From DAONBD01 sp964525485 (lineage in GTDB: Bacteria > Patescibacteriota > Gracilibacteria > UBA1369 > LOWO2-01-FULL-3), in assembly GCA_964525485.1 (NCBI GenBank), contig CAZGHH010000002.1:1-64000 (forward strand): 64,000 bases of DNA. The letters run 5' to 3'. Positions 1 to 7,798 of the stretch are shown here, one piece after another. The position numbers were made by a program, and so were the translations under genes. Position 1 is the first letter of the stretch. Each line of letters opens with the position of its first letter. The notes beneath the pieces were generated by a model. The model saw nothing but the letters and a program-made list of their open reading frames with translations, was not told where the DNA came from and searched no databases.

Positions 1-92
1 TTTTTCTAGCCCGGGGTAGATTTCCCCAACCTGGGACTTTTTCTAGCCCGGGGTAGATTTCCCCAACCTGGGACTTTTTCTAGCCCGGGCTG
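1..92. repeat. 37-bp tandem repeat, two full units plus a partial third
   Basis: Two identical 37-bp units (1-37, 38-74) start with TTTTTCTAGCCCGGGG and end with CCCCAACCTGGGAC; a third begins at 75 and decays after its CTAGCCCGGGCT core. The same unit recurs at 48345-48438 and, reversed, inside aroE at 59883-59935. The core holds the palindrome CCCGGG, and GGGG/CCCC within the unit can pair. There are no spacers, so it is not a CRISPR array. Here it lies just upstream of the pilus operon promoter. Its function is unknown. Confidence 0.9.
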
Positions 93-112
93 GGTTTGGT
101 GGGTTTGGAGTA

Positions 113-141
113 TTTACAAACAGGTTAAAATCTGATACAAT
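113..141 (+). promoter_or_regulatory. sigma70-like promoter of the pilus operon
   Basis: TTTACA (113-118) and TACAAT (136-141) are separated by 17 bp, and a TG two bases before the -10 makes it an extended -10. The expected transcription start is near 148, about 24 bases before the ATG at 172. No strong Shine-Dalgarno precedes that ATG. Confidence 0.65.
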
Positions 142-171
142 ATTTGGAATAAAATAAAAATAAATACAGAT

Positions 172-1707
172 ATGTCATTTTTGGACAAAATAAAATCTAA
201 GCTGCCTTTTACACTTGATAAAGAAGCTACCGATATTGGAACTTCTGTGAATCAATTGAATGAGATGGCCTCATCAGATTTGAATCAAGCGTCTGCATCA
301 GATTCCACTGAAAATGTCGACGATAATAAAAAGTTCAGTTTCGGAGATCTTCTGAAAAAAATCAAAGGGGGGAAAAAAAATTCAAGTACTGCGACGGGAG
401 CGACGTTAAATGAACCTTTTCCCGGGATCAAGATATATTCAGGCAATTCTTCCGCGAAATCGCCTTTGGATCAAGATTCTTCCGCTTCAAATCCTCTGAT
501 TGAAAGCGCTATACAGGGCGAGACAGCTGAAATGAAACAGTTTTTGGATTTACCTGAAATTGACGAGTCTTTATTGAATGAAATTGAGCCTCCAAAAAGT
601 ATTTTGCTTTATATATTAAAGGGAGTGTTTTTGGTTTTCTTAATAATCGGATCCGGAACATATTTATTCTTCGCGACACAGCTCGGAACGAAACTTACAT
701 TTTTGACAGATGTGCTTCACGTGCCTGCCGCAATGAATGAATTAAAAAATACGAATGATGAATTAAAATCGGCTAAAACCGACTTGAACGTTTATAATTT
801 ATTGGAAGGGAAATTCCATCTTGATAATTTTAGTTTTGAAGGAGATAAATTTACAAGGAATTATCAAATTTACACAAATAAATCAGTCGCTGAATCCGCA
901 AGAAATACAGCAAAAAGTGAAATGACTAAAATAAGAGAAATACTTAAAAGCGAATTGATCGGAGCAAGAGACAAACTGCTTGCAGACTATCATGTGACAC
1001 TTGTAGATCCTGATGTGTTGGATGCAAATATGTATCCTGATATTTTCAAAAATTTATTAATTGAAAGAATGGGTTCCGAGATTATTTCAAGAGAGGCTAA
1101 AAAAGATATAAATGAAACTCGTGATTATAAAACTTATGCTCAAGCAAAAAAATTGATAGAAAATGCGGAATTAAAAAATATGCTAAAGACTGCCGATATA
1201 GACACAATGACTGACAAAGAATTGGTTGTATTCATTGTTAAATTGAACGGATTGGCTGAGAATGAATTGAGCGCAATACAAAAAATTAAAGATTCAAAAA
1301 TAAACTGGTCGGCAATAATAGCCGAGATTAAAAGCCAGACGAGAATTGTGGATCAATTCTTCAATGAAGGGCTTTATGACGAAGCAGGTGGTATTCAATA
1401 TACAAACTATGATTTTGATGCAGGGACAAAACGCATAACAATCACAGGAACAACAAAGAGATACGACTCTGCAAACTTCACGACAATATCCGATTTGATA
1501 GACCAATTAAATGCCAGTCCTTTGTTCCAGGGCGTGGAAATGAAGTCATTCGCAAAAACCGGTTCTGCAAAAGACGGATATACTGCGACTTTGAGGCTTA
1601 GTCTTCAATTACAAAAAGACGAATTAAGCGCAGAAGATACGCAATTAAACATAGATTCCGTTCCTGATTTTTTGGCACCACAAATAACAACTCCAGTTAA
1701 CAACTAA
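172..1707 (+). CDS. PilN-like type IV pilus inner-membrane assembly protein
   Basis: A 511-residue bitopic protein. Residues 1-140 are a Ser/Asp/Lys-rich cytoplasmic region, a single membrane helix lies at about 144-168, a helical coiled-coil-like stretch follows, and residues about 407-495 resemble the periplasmic PilN fold (an ITITGTTKRYDS strand, then SPLFQGVEM). PilN works with PilM and PilO to couple the cytoplasmic motor to the pilin platform. The protein is much longer than the usual PilN of about 200 residues, mainly through its N-terminal region. It is first of four co-directional pilus genes, 6 bp before the PilO-like gene; no pilM is visible. The role rests on context plus the C-terminal resemblance. 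Confidence 0.6.
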   Translation: MSFLDKIKSKLPFTLDKEATDIGTSVNQLNEMASSDLNQASASDSTENVDDNKKFSFGDLLKKIKGGKKNSSTATGATLNEPFPGIKIYSGNSSAKSPLDQDSSASNPLIESAIQGETAEMKQFLDLPEIDESLLNEIEPPKSILLYILKGVFLVFLIIGSGTYLFFATQLGTKLTFLTDVLHVPAAMNELKNTNDELKSAKTDLNVYNLLEGKFHLDNFSFEGDKFTRNYQIYTNKSVAESARNTAKSEMTKIREILKSELIGARDKLLADYHVTLVDPDVLDANMYPDIFKNLLIERMGSEIISREAKKDINETRDYKTYAQAKKLIENAELKNMLKTADIDTMTDKELVVFIVKLNGLAENELSAIQKIKDSKINWSAIIAEIKSQTRIVDQFFNEGLYDEAGGIQYTNYDFDAGTKRITITGTTKRYDSANFTTISDLIDQLNASPLFQGVEMKSFAKTGSAKDGYTATLRLSLQLQKDELSAEDTQLNIDSVPDFLAPQITTPVNN

Positions 1708-1713
1708 ACAAAA

Positions 1714-2334
1714 ATGGCAACAAAATATCAACTAATACTTCAGCAACAAAAAAGAAATATACGAGCTTATTTAATGCTTTGCCTTGCTGTAATAGCGGGC
1801 ACATTGGCTCTCGGATATTTCAAATACTCGGAATATATAGTCGTCAAAGCGGCTGTTATCGAAAACCAAAGTTATTTGGAAACTTTGAAGGACTCTGTCG
1901 CTGGCGAAAAAGTTGAATTTCAAAATTCAAAAACCGAATACGATAAATTGGTTGGGGAAATGGAAGACGGTTTCAAAGAGGTCTTTCCATCCGGTGATAA
2001 TTACACCGAGCTTACTAGATCATTTGATCTACTTGAATCAAAATTAAACAGAGTAAAAGATCCTTTTTTGATTTCAAATATCGACTATCAAGAAATTCAA
2101 ACAAGTGAGGACGGTACCTATAAATATCTGCCGTTGCGTATGACTATTAGCGCTTCAAATGATAATTTCACAAGGTTTATGCAATATATCGAAGAATCCG
2201 GATCTTTGAGTGAAAAAGTTAGGTTAATGGACATACAGTCCATCAATTTGAGCTTGAATGACAATGGAAATGACGGAGTAAATACGATCAATTTTTCTAT
2301 TAAAATTAATGCCTATTTTCAGGGTAATAAATAA
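1714..2334 (+). CDS. PilO-like type IV pilus assembly protein
   Basis: A 206-residue protein with a short basic N-terminus, one membrane helix (about residues 16-36), a coiled-coil stretch (about 45-90) and a C-terminal alpha/beta domain, which is the architecture of PilO. PilO dimerises with PilN in the inner membrane and helps form the alignment complex. It follows the PilN-like gene by 6 bp and is followed by pilB after 2 bp, so the genes are almost certainly cotranscribed. Sequence similarity to PilO is weak by eye; the assignment relies on topology, size and position. Confidence 0.6.
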   Translation: MATKYQLILQQQKRNIRAYLMLCLAVIAGTLALGYFKYSEYIVVKAAVIENQSYLETLKDSVAGEKVEFQNSKTEYDKLVGEMEDGFKEVFPSGDNYTELTRSFDLLESKLNRVKDPFLISNIDYQEIQTSEDGTYKYLPLRMTISASNDNFTRFMQYIEESGSLSEKVRLMDIQSINLSLNDNGNDGVNTINFSIKINAYFQGNK

Positions 2335-2336
2335 TA

Positions 2337-3740
2337 ATGGCTGAAGAATTACAAAATCAGAATGTGTCACCAGCGGTGGCGGTAGCGCCTGCGGGAGTGC
2401 CTGCTCCTGTGGCGGGAGCATCTGCACCGATCACAGCGCAGGCATCGGTCGCAAATGAAAAGCTAAAACAGCTTACAGATGCCATTTTGGCGGCGAATAT
2501 TCCACAGCTCGTGATGGTGGCGATCAGCTATGCTTTGGATTTAAGATCCAGTGATATTCACATCGAGCCTGAAGAAAATCGTGTAAGGATTAGATACAGA
2601 GTTGATGGTGTTTTACAGCAAATAGTTGAGTATCCGACGAACTTGCATCCGGCTGTCGTTTCGAGAATTAAAATTATGTCGAATTTGAAAATTGATGAAC
2701 AAAGAATTCCGCAAGATGGACGCACTGAAGTGACAACGAAAGAAGGTAAAAATATGGATCTTCGTGTTTCGACTTTGCCGACTGTGAGTGGTGAAAAAGT
2801 TGTAATGCGTATACAAGATAAATCGCGAAAAATTCCCGACCTTCCGGACCTTGGAATTACCGGAAGGGCGTTGAAAAATATTGAAGAGGCTTTGCAAGCC
2901 CCAAATGGAATTATATTGAATACAGGCCCGACCGGTTCCGGTAAAACTACTACTTTGTATTCCGCTTTGACGCGGTTAAATCAAGTTGGAGTAAATATTT
3001 TGACGATTGAAGATCCGGTGGAAATTCAAATCGACGGACTCAATCAAAGTCAGGTTCATCCTGATATTAAATATACTTTTGCATACGGAATGAGATCTGC
3101 ACTGCGTCAGGATCCTGACATCATAATGGTTGGAGAAATCCGTGACAAAGAAACAGCAGATACCGCTATCGAAGCCGCATTAACCGGACACTTGGTACTA
3201 TCTACCATACATACGAATAGCGCTGTTGAAACTATTAATAGGATTTTGAATATGGGAACGGCTCCTTACCTACTTTCTTCAACATTGGAGTTGGTTATAG
3301 CACAGAGGTTGGTAAGAAGACTTTGTGATAATTGCAAATATGAAAAAGCTGTGGATCCTGAAACTATAGAAGGTATGAAGGCTGTGCTCGCGACTGCGGA
3401 TTTGAATGGAGAAATCGATTCGAAATTTTTGAATGACATGAAATTTTATGAAGGTAAAGGATGCCCAGCTTGTAATAATACAGGATACAAAGGACGTGTC
3501 GGACTGTATGAAGTTTTACGCATAGATAATAGTATAAGAAAAGCTATTTTTGATGGACTTTCCGCTATTGAAATACAAGAAATCGCTTTAAAAGGCGGAA
3601 TGTTGACTCTTGAGCAAGCCGGAATTTTGAAAGCTCTTGAGGGCGTTACAAGCGTCGATGAAGTCTATAGAGTAGCTAAAAAAATGGAGACGGGCACTTC
3701 AAAAACTAACCAAGAAAAAGATGCCGACAAAGCAAGCTAA
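2337..3740 (+). CDS. pilB: Type IV pilus extension ATPase PilB/GspE
   Basis: A 467-residue secretion ATPase that powers pilin polymerisation from the cytoplasm. It has the N2-like region SSDIHIEPEENRVRIRYRVDG, a Walker A GPTGSGKTTTL near residue 197, an Asp-box/Walker B region DPDIIMVGEIRD near 260, and the His-box STIHTN. Two CxxC pairs (CDNC near 330, CPAC near 376) form the zinc-binding site typical of PilB/GspE. The first 40 residues are Ala/Pro/Val-rich and the N1 domain of longer PilB proteins is missing. It overlaps pilC by 20 bp, which suggests translational coupling. A retraction ATPase (PilT) is less likely because of the zinc site. Confidence 0.93.
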   Translation: MAEELQNQNVSPAVAVAPAGVPAPVAGASAPITAQASVANEKLKQLTDAILAANIPQLVMVAISYALDLRSSDIHIEPEENRVRIRYRVDGVLQQIVEYPTNLHPAVVSRIKIMSNLKIDEQRIPQDGRTEVTTKEGKNMDLRVSTLPTVSGEKVVMRIQDKSRKIPDLPDLGITGRALKNIEEALQAPNGIILNTGPTGSGKTTTLYSALTRLNQVGVNILTIEDPVEIQIDGLNQSQVHPDIKYTFAYGMRSALRQDPDIIMVGEIRDKETADTAIEAALTGHLVLSTIHTNSAVETINRILNMGTAPYLLSSTLELVIAQRLVRRLCDNCKYEKAVDPETIEGMKAVLATADLNGEIDSKFLNDMKFYEGKGCPACNNTGYKGRVGLYEVLRIDNSIRKAIFDGLSAIEIQEIALKGGMLTLEQAGILKALEGVTSVDEVYRVAKKMETGTSKTNQEKDADKAS

Positions 3741-5004
3741 AGAATTTCAATTTGCCGGTAAAGAGATATTTGATCTCGACAATAAACTTACTAAAAAAAG
3801 TAAGGATTCCGTGGTGCTCAATATCGATGCGGATGACGTCGTGATTTCTGAACAAGGAAAAAGATTTTTACAAAAAAGTCCTCAATTCGTGTCTGACTCT
3901 ACGGGCTTTTTTCTCATTGATTGGTACAAAAAAATTAATACAAAATTAATAAGCGGAGGCAGTATAAAATCAGAAGAAAAATCCAATTTCTTTCATTTAC
4001 TTGGAGTAATGGTGAATGCCGGAGTTCCCGTGATGAAGGCGCTGAAATCGCTAATGGGTCAGGTTGCTACAGACTCTCACATGTATTTATTAATCAACAG
4101 TCTTTACCATAAAATCGAGGAAGGACAGAGTTTGAGTGAAGCGATGAGCTATCATCCAAAAGATTTTTCCGATATGGAAATCGGTATGATCGAAGCCGGC
4201 GAGGCGGCCGGACAATTGAACGCAACTTTGGATAATTTGGGGAGAGATATCGAACGTAGAAACGACATCAAACACAAAATCAAAAGTGCTTTGATGTACC
4301 CTATCGCTATCATGCTTTTGTTGGTCGCGGTGCTTATAGTGATGATGGTTTTCGTGATTCCGAAACTAGAGGGGCTTTTTGAGAGTCAGGGGGCGAATTT
4401 ACCTTTGGTGACAAAAATTGTCGTGGGAACAAGCCATTTTTTGATCGACTATAAATTTCTTTTAATTGTCATTATCGGCGCTTTGGTTGCCGGGATATGG
4501 ATTGGTAAAAAAACTTCAGAAGGTAAATATCTTTGGGATAAATTGAAAATTAATTTCCCTATTTTCGGCAAACTTTTCAAGATGGCATACATCGCGAGAT
4601 TCGCCAGGTCCATAGCCAATCTCGTAAGTAGCGGCGTGCCTATTGTTAAGACAGTAGATATTACTTCTAATGCGATTGGCAATGAAGTATATAAAAGGAG
4701 ATTGTATTTAACTTCGGAAGATATCAAGCAAGGTATTCCGCTTGCGGAAACGCTTTCTGAGAGTTCTTTGTTTCCGCCGATGATCGTGAATATGGTGGAG
4801 GTCGGTGAAAAAACCGCGCAGCTGGATACAATAATGAATAAAGTCGCGGATTATTATGATGAAACAGTTTCAACTACCGTTCAGGGTATCGCGAAAATCA
4901 TTGAGCCTGTTGTACTGGTGATGATCGGTTTGTCGGTCGGGGTTATCGTCGCAGCGATCATGCTTCCTATTATGCAGTTGAGTAATATGGCGGGGTCGAT
5001 GTAG
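3721..5004 (+). CDS. pilC: Type IV pilus inner-membrane platform protein PilC/GspF
   Basis: A 427-residue polytopic platform protein on which PilB acts. It has two GspF-type helical domains, the first with GVMVNAGVPVMKALKSL and MIEAGEAAGQL, the second with LVSSGVPIVKTVDI and MVEVGEKTAQLD. Membrane helices lie near residues 195-225, 243-265 and 392-418. The start used lies inside the end of pilB. The N-terminal 80 residues are polar. It ends the pilus operon, and a GGGAGGA Shine-Dalgarno overlaps its stop codon, serving the next small ORF. Confidence 0.93.
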   Translation: MPTKQAKEFQFAGKEIFDLDNKLTKKSKDSVVLNIDADDVVISEQGKRFLQKSPQFVSDSTGFFLIDWYKKINTKLISGGSIKSEEKSNFFHLLGVMVNAGVPVMKALKSLMGQVATDSHMYLLINSLYHKIEEGQSLSEAMSYHPKDFSDMEIGMIEAGEAAGQLNATLDNLGRDIERRNDIKHKIKSALMYPIAIMLLLVAVLIVMMVFVIPKLEGLFESQGANLPLVTKIVVGTSHFLIDYKFLLIVIIGALVAGIWIGKKTSEGKYLWDKLKINFPIFGKLFKMAYIARFARSIANLVSSGVPIVKTVDITSNAIGNEVYKRRLYLTSEDIKQGIPLAETLSESSLFPPMIVNMVEVGEKTAQLDTIMNKVADYYDETVSTTVQGIAKIIEPVVLVMIGLSVGVIVAAIMLPIMQLSNMAGSM

Positions 5005-5020
5005 GGAGGAGTTTGTACTA

Positions 5021-5110
5021 GTGAGGACTTGTATTTGTACTGGGCTTGCGTTTATAGCGAGCTTTTTTTTATTGAATTTGTCATTTGGTTGCGTTATAAT
5101 GTACTTATGA
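5021..5110 (+). CDS. Putative 29-residue hydrophobic leader peptide coupled to abiEi
   Basis: A GTG-started micro-ORF preceded by GGGAGGA (5004-5010) at 10-base spacing, one of the few strong Shine-Dalgarno sequences in the window. The peptide is almost entirely hydrophobic after RTC, with three cysteines, and could be a single membrane helix. Its stop TGA (5108-5110) overlaps the abiEi start ATG (5107-5109) as ATGA, the classical arrangement for translational coupling. It may be a leader peptide or a small membrane protein. A promoter for abiEi lies inside it, so part of the sequence may be constrained for other reasons. No homolog is recognised. Confidence 0.35.
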   Translation: MRTCICTGLAFIASFFLLNLSFGCVIMYL

Positions 5111-5114
5111 GTAC
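5072..5114 (+). promoter_or_regulatory. Promoter and overlapping inverted repeat at the abiEi start
   Basis: TTGAAT (5072-5077) and TATAAT (5095-5100) are spaced by 17 bp. The predicted transcription start falls at or near 5107, the A of the abiEi ATG, so the transcript could be leaderless. An inverted repeat GTACT-TATG-AGTAC (5101-5114) sits exactly on the start and start codon, a plausible operator for autorepression, as known for AbiEi antitoxins. Confidence 0.6.
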
Positions 5115-5688
5115 ATTTAAAAATAACATAACCGCAAAAAGGATAGCCATACTCGCAACAAAAAACGAGAGGCTTTTTCATATAAAAGACTTGGCGAATT
5201 TATGGAATATTCAAAATAAAAATACCCTAAGAGTTACTCTGAAACGCTATGCGGATGAAAAACTTATTTACAGAATTTATAGAGGATTTTATTCTCTATC
5301 ACCAATAAGAGATATAGATCCTATTTTACTTGGAGTAAAGGCATTGCATGGGTTTTGTTATCTTTCAACGGAGACCGTCCTGTATCATTCTGGATATATT
5401 TCTCAGGTAATTGATTACAATACTTTTGTTAGCTCGAAATCATTGAGTTTTACAATCGGAGAAACTAATTTCAAAAGTCGTCAGCTTAGTGATAAATATC
5501 TTTATAATCCTGATGGAATTTCGATGGTAAATGAGGTTTTGACTGCAACACCTGAAAGAGCAATTTGCGATATGCTTTATTTCAATTCAAATTATAATTT
5601 TGACAAACCGGTCGATTGGGAGAAAATTCGGTCGATGCAAAAAAAAATACAATATCCTTTAACGCCTCATAGATATGTTGCTACCTAA
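5107..5688 (+). CDS. abiEi: AbiEi-family antitoxin/transcriptional regulator
   Basis: A 193-residue protein with an N-terminal winged-helix region (FHIKDLANLWNIQNKNTLRV, then KLIYRIYRGFYSL) and a C-terminal AbiEi-type domain containing STETVLYHSG and ATPERAICDML. AbiEi proteins repress their own promoter and counteract the AbiEii nucleotidyltransferase in a type IV toxin-antitoxin pair that gives abortive infection against phage. The ATG at 5107 was preferred over an upstream in-frame TTG because the promoter and operator-like repeat end there. The stop overlaps the toxin start by 14 bp. Its place between pilC and the pilin suggests insertion into a surface-appendage locus. Confidence 0.85.
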   Translation: MSTFKNNITAKRIAILATKNERLFHIKDLANLWNIQNKNTLRVTLKRYADEKLIYRIYRGFYSLSPIRDIDPILLGVKALHGFCYLSTETVLYHSGYISQVIDYNTFVSSKSLSFTIGETNFKSRQLSDKYLYNPDGISMVNEVLTATPERAICDMLYFNSNYNFDKPVDWEKIRSMQKKIQYPLTPHRYVAT

Positions 5689-6388
5689 GCCGACTGATGC
5701 AATTCACAAAATGTGGCTTTATAGACTTCTCACCGCAATTTCCGACGATGCGTTTTTGGTGGCAAATTTGAGATTTAAGGGAGGAACATGCGCTTCGATG
5801 CGTGATATTATAAATCGTTTTTCGGTTGATCTTGATTTTGACCTAATTGATAAAGAAGTTTCTAACGAAATTAGAAAACGGCTTGAAAAGATTTTTGAGA
5901 AACTGGGGCTGGAAATCAAAGATAAGAGCAAAACCGTTCCTCAGTATTTTCTTAAATATGATAATAAAACAGGACACCGAAATACTCTAAAATTGGATAT
6001 AACTTATCCTCCGCCCAAAAGTAATGAATATGAACCGATACGCTTTACCGATATTGATCGTATTATTTATTGTCAAACCGTGCCTACAATGTTTTCAAAC
6101 AAACTTGTCGCCATCATGGAAAGATTTAAAAAGTTTAGGACAATAGCGGGACGAGATATTTTTGATATACATACTTTTCTTATAAAAGGCTTGGAATACA
6201 GACCTGAAATTATTGAAGAACGAACTGGAAAAAAGGCGTCTGTGTTTATACTGGAACTAAAGAAATTTATTGAGAAAAAGGTTACGCAGACGATTATCGA
6301 TCAGGATTTGAATACGCTTTTGCCACCTGATAAATTCTCGAGTATACGAAAGATTTTGAAGAAAGAGGTGATTATGCTGTTGAGATAA
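5675..6388 (+). CDS. abiEii: AbiEii-family nucleotidyltransferase toxin
   Basis: A 237-residue DUF1814/AbiEii protein of the polymerase-beta-type nucleotidyltransferase fold. The hallmark motif FKGGTCASMRDIINRFSVDL followed by DFDL (about residues 34-57) supplies the GGT loop and metal-binding aspartates. Later motifs LKLDITYP and IAGRDIFDIHTF (about 170) match the family. Such toxins use nucleotides to modify cellular targets such as tRNA and cause growth arrest when phage infects. The start lies within the antitoxin gene. It is somewhat shorter than typical AbiEii (about 280-300), mostly at the N-terminus. The catalytic motifs look intact. Confidence 0.88.
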   Translation: MLLPKPTDAIHKMWLYRLLTAISDDAFLVANLRFKGGTCASMRDIINRFSVDLDFDLIDKEVSNEIRKRLEKIFEKLGLEIKDKSKTVPQYFLKYDNKTGHRNTLKLDITYPPPKSNEYEPIRFTDIDRIIYCQTVPTMFSNKLVAIMERFKKFRTIAGRDIFDIHTFLIKGLEYRPEIIEERTGKKASVFILELKKFIEKKVTQTIIDQDLNTLLPPDKFSSIRKILKKEVIMLLR

Positions 6389-6451
6389 TAAAGGTGGACA
6401 TTTCGACTGTGGTTTGCTAGAATTATTTTACAAATGGACGTTAAGTCCTCT

Positions 6452-6472
6452 CTCCCTCCTACTTGGAGGGAG
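6452..6472. terminator. Hairpin between abiEii and the convergent toxin gene
   Basis: CTCCCTCC (6452-6459) and GGAGGGAG (6465-6472) form a perfect 8-bp stem with a TACTT loop between two convergent genes. No T-run follows on the plus strand and only a weak one on the minus strand, so termination is plausible but not assured. Confidence 0.45.
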
Positions 6473-6481
6473 TAAAAAGAC

Positions 6482-6889
6482 TCATTGAAGCAGTTCGATG
6501 AGTTTTTCTTTTATGGCCTTAAATTTGCCCTCGCTTACCCTCCCGTATTGATATGAAATTCTTTTTGTATCAAAAAGTCTGAGCTGGGACAAAATAGCTG
6601 TGCTTTTTTTATTTCTTAAAAAAAATTCAGCGTAGAACTTTCCCTCTTTTGACTTAGATGTCAGCGGAATACCAATAAACACATTGCTGGAGAATTTTTT
6701 ACATACAAGCACTGGTCTCAAGAAGTCTTCGCCCTTACCATTCTGTTCAAATCCAATATTTTCTCCAATGCTAATAAATAAAACATCCCTTTCTTTTATT
6801 GTTTTTCTAGATGTTTTACTTTCTATTACTTTTTTCTTAATATTCCATTTATCGAGGATCTTATCTTTTGTATGATCTGCCGTTCTCAT
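6482..6889 (-). CDS. PemK/MazF-family endoribonuclease toxin
   Basis: A 135-residue protein whose residues from about 33 onward form a PemK/MazF barrel: ERDVLFISIGENIGFEQNG, then RPVLVCKKF, IGIPLTSK and ILSQLRLFDTKRI. MazF-type toxins cut mRNA at short sequences. The Lys-rich N-terminal 32 residues with a DKWNIKKK element match the CPR-type variant of the family. No antitoxin gene is visible on either side, so it is either solitary or its partner is elsewhere. A perfect inverted repeat covers the start codon (6888-6920). It converges with abiEii. Confidence 0.85.
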   Translation of the reverse strand: MRTADHTKDKILDKWNIKKKVIESKTSRKTIKERDVLFISIGENIGFEQNGKGEDFLRPVLVCKKFSSNVFIGIPLTSKSKEGKFYAEFFLRNKKSTAILSQLRLFDTKRISYQYGRVSEGKFKAIKEKLIELLQ

Positions 6890-6920
6890 GATTTAGATTT
6901 TTAAAAATTGTCTAAATCAT
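6888..6920. promoter_or_regulatory. Inverted repeat over the toxin start codon
   Basis: ATGATTTAGA (6888-6897) and TCTAAATCAT (6911-6920) are perfect 10-bp arms separated by 13 AT-rich bases. The left arm contains two bases of the toxin ATG (complement of 6887-6889), so the element could be an operator or an mRNA hairpin that hides the start. No protein partner is known. Confidence 0.6.
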
Positions 6921-7040
6921 AAAGATGAGCCCTTAAATAAAACTTTCAAAAAGTTAAATTTTTTCTAAAGTTTTTCTGAAATTTTTCTGGGATTGCTTTT
7001 TAATCACTTCGGTATGTAAAGCCGGGAATCCGGAGGTTTC

Positions 7041-7068
7041 TTGCTATTTTTTTACAGGTATGTATAAT
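7041..7068 (+). promoter_or_regulatory. sigma70-like promoter of the pilin gene
   Basis: TTGCTA (7041-7046) and TATAAT (7063-7068) are separated by 16 bp; the start site would be near 7075, about 43 bases before the pilin ATG. The CG-rich stretch GCCGGGAATCCGG at 7021 lies just upstream. No Shine-Dalgarno precedes the ATG. Confidence 0.55.
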
Positions 7069-7117
7069 TTTCTGCAGATGTAAGTTTTTATATATATCTT
7101 TTTTTAACCTCATTTAT

Positions 7118-7633
7118 ATGAAAAAACGAATTCTGGGTTTCACCCTGATCGAACTCCTGATCGTTATCACGATCATCGGTATCTTGGCTGTTGTGTTTAT
7201 ACCGACGGTATTGGATGCTCCTGCAAAGGCAAGAGATGCTTCTAGGCAAGCGGCAGTTAACAATATTATAAAAGGTATTGAAGCTGGTAGATTGGCTGGA
7301 GTTGTTACTACCGGAATAACTAAAGGATGCGTAAGTGATACAGCTAAACTTCCTGCAACATTTTTGCCTTATATGGGTGGAGGACAAGTTCCTGTAGACC
7401 CACAGGCTGGCACTGCTGGTAAAGGTCCAAATACTACTATGTGTGATAATAATATAGGTATTATGAAATATACTGTCTCTAGTACTCAGCCTATACTTTA
7501 TGGTGTTTTTGCAAAATTAGAGAAAGCAGGTACTGGAAACGTTAGTTGTTTAGATGCAACAATTGGTGATGCTGCCATTCCTCCACCTTTGTCTGCTGGT
7601 AGCGGCGATTGCTACGGAGCTTTATCTCAGTAA
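7118..7633 (+). CDS. Type IV pilin-like protein (class III signal)
   Basis: A 171-residue prepilin. The short basic leader MKKRILG is followed by FTLIELLIVITIIGILAVVF, the classical prepilin peptidase site after Gly7 with mature F1 and E5, then the N-terminal helix that packs in the filament core. The globular part is Gly/Thr-rich with four cysteines, suggesting disulfides. It is probably the major or a minor pilin assembled by the PilBC machinery encoded at 172-5004. An intrinsic terminator follows at 7650, so it is likely expressed at a higher level than the downstream giant gene. Confidence 0.9.
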   Translation: MKKRILGFTLIELLIVITIIGILAVVFIPTVLDAPAKARDASRQAAVNNIIKGIEAGRLAGVVTTGITKGCVSDTAKLPATFLPYMGGGQVPVDPQAGTAGKGPNTTMCDNNIGIMKYTVSSTQPILYGVFAKLEKAGTGNVSCLDATIGDAAIPPPLSAGSGDCYGALSQ

Positions 7634-7649
7634 TTTTATCTTTTTATTC

Positions 7650-7684
7650 AAAAGACCATCTCTGTACGAGGTGGTCTTTTTTTT
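7650..7684 (+). terminator. Intrinsic terminator after the pilin gene
   Basis: AAAAGACCATCTC (7650-7662) pairs with GAGGTGGTCTTTT (7668-7680) around loop TGTAC, with one G-T wobble, and is followed by a T-run to 7684. Confidence 0.85.
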
Positions 7685-7798
7685 GTTGTGGTTTTTGGCT
7701 TTTTACCACACTTCCTTATATGTCAACTCGAAGTCAGATTAACAGATTAAATTTGGTAGTTTTTGGTGTGGGAAAAGAGTATATTTTTTAACTGAGTT

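Noticed and set aside
1..92. CRISPR array
   Set aside because: Units are directly adjacent, without spacers, and no cas genes are present.
5029..5688. Longer start for AbiEi at TTG 5029
   Set aside because: The extra N-terminal residues are hydrophobic, outside the family fold, and the promoter ends at ATG 5107.
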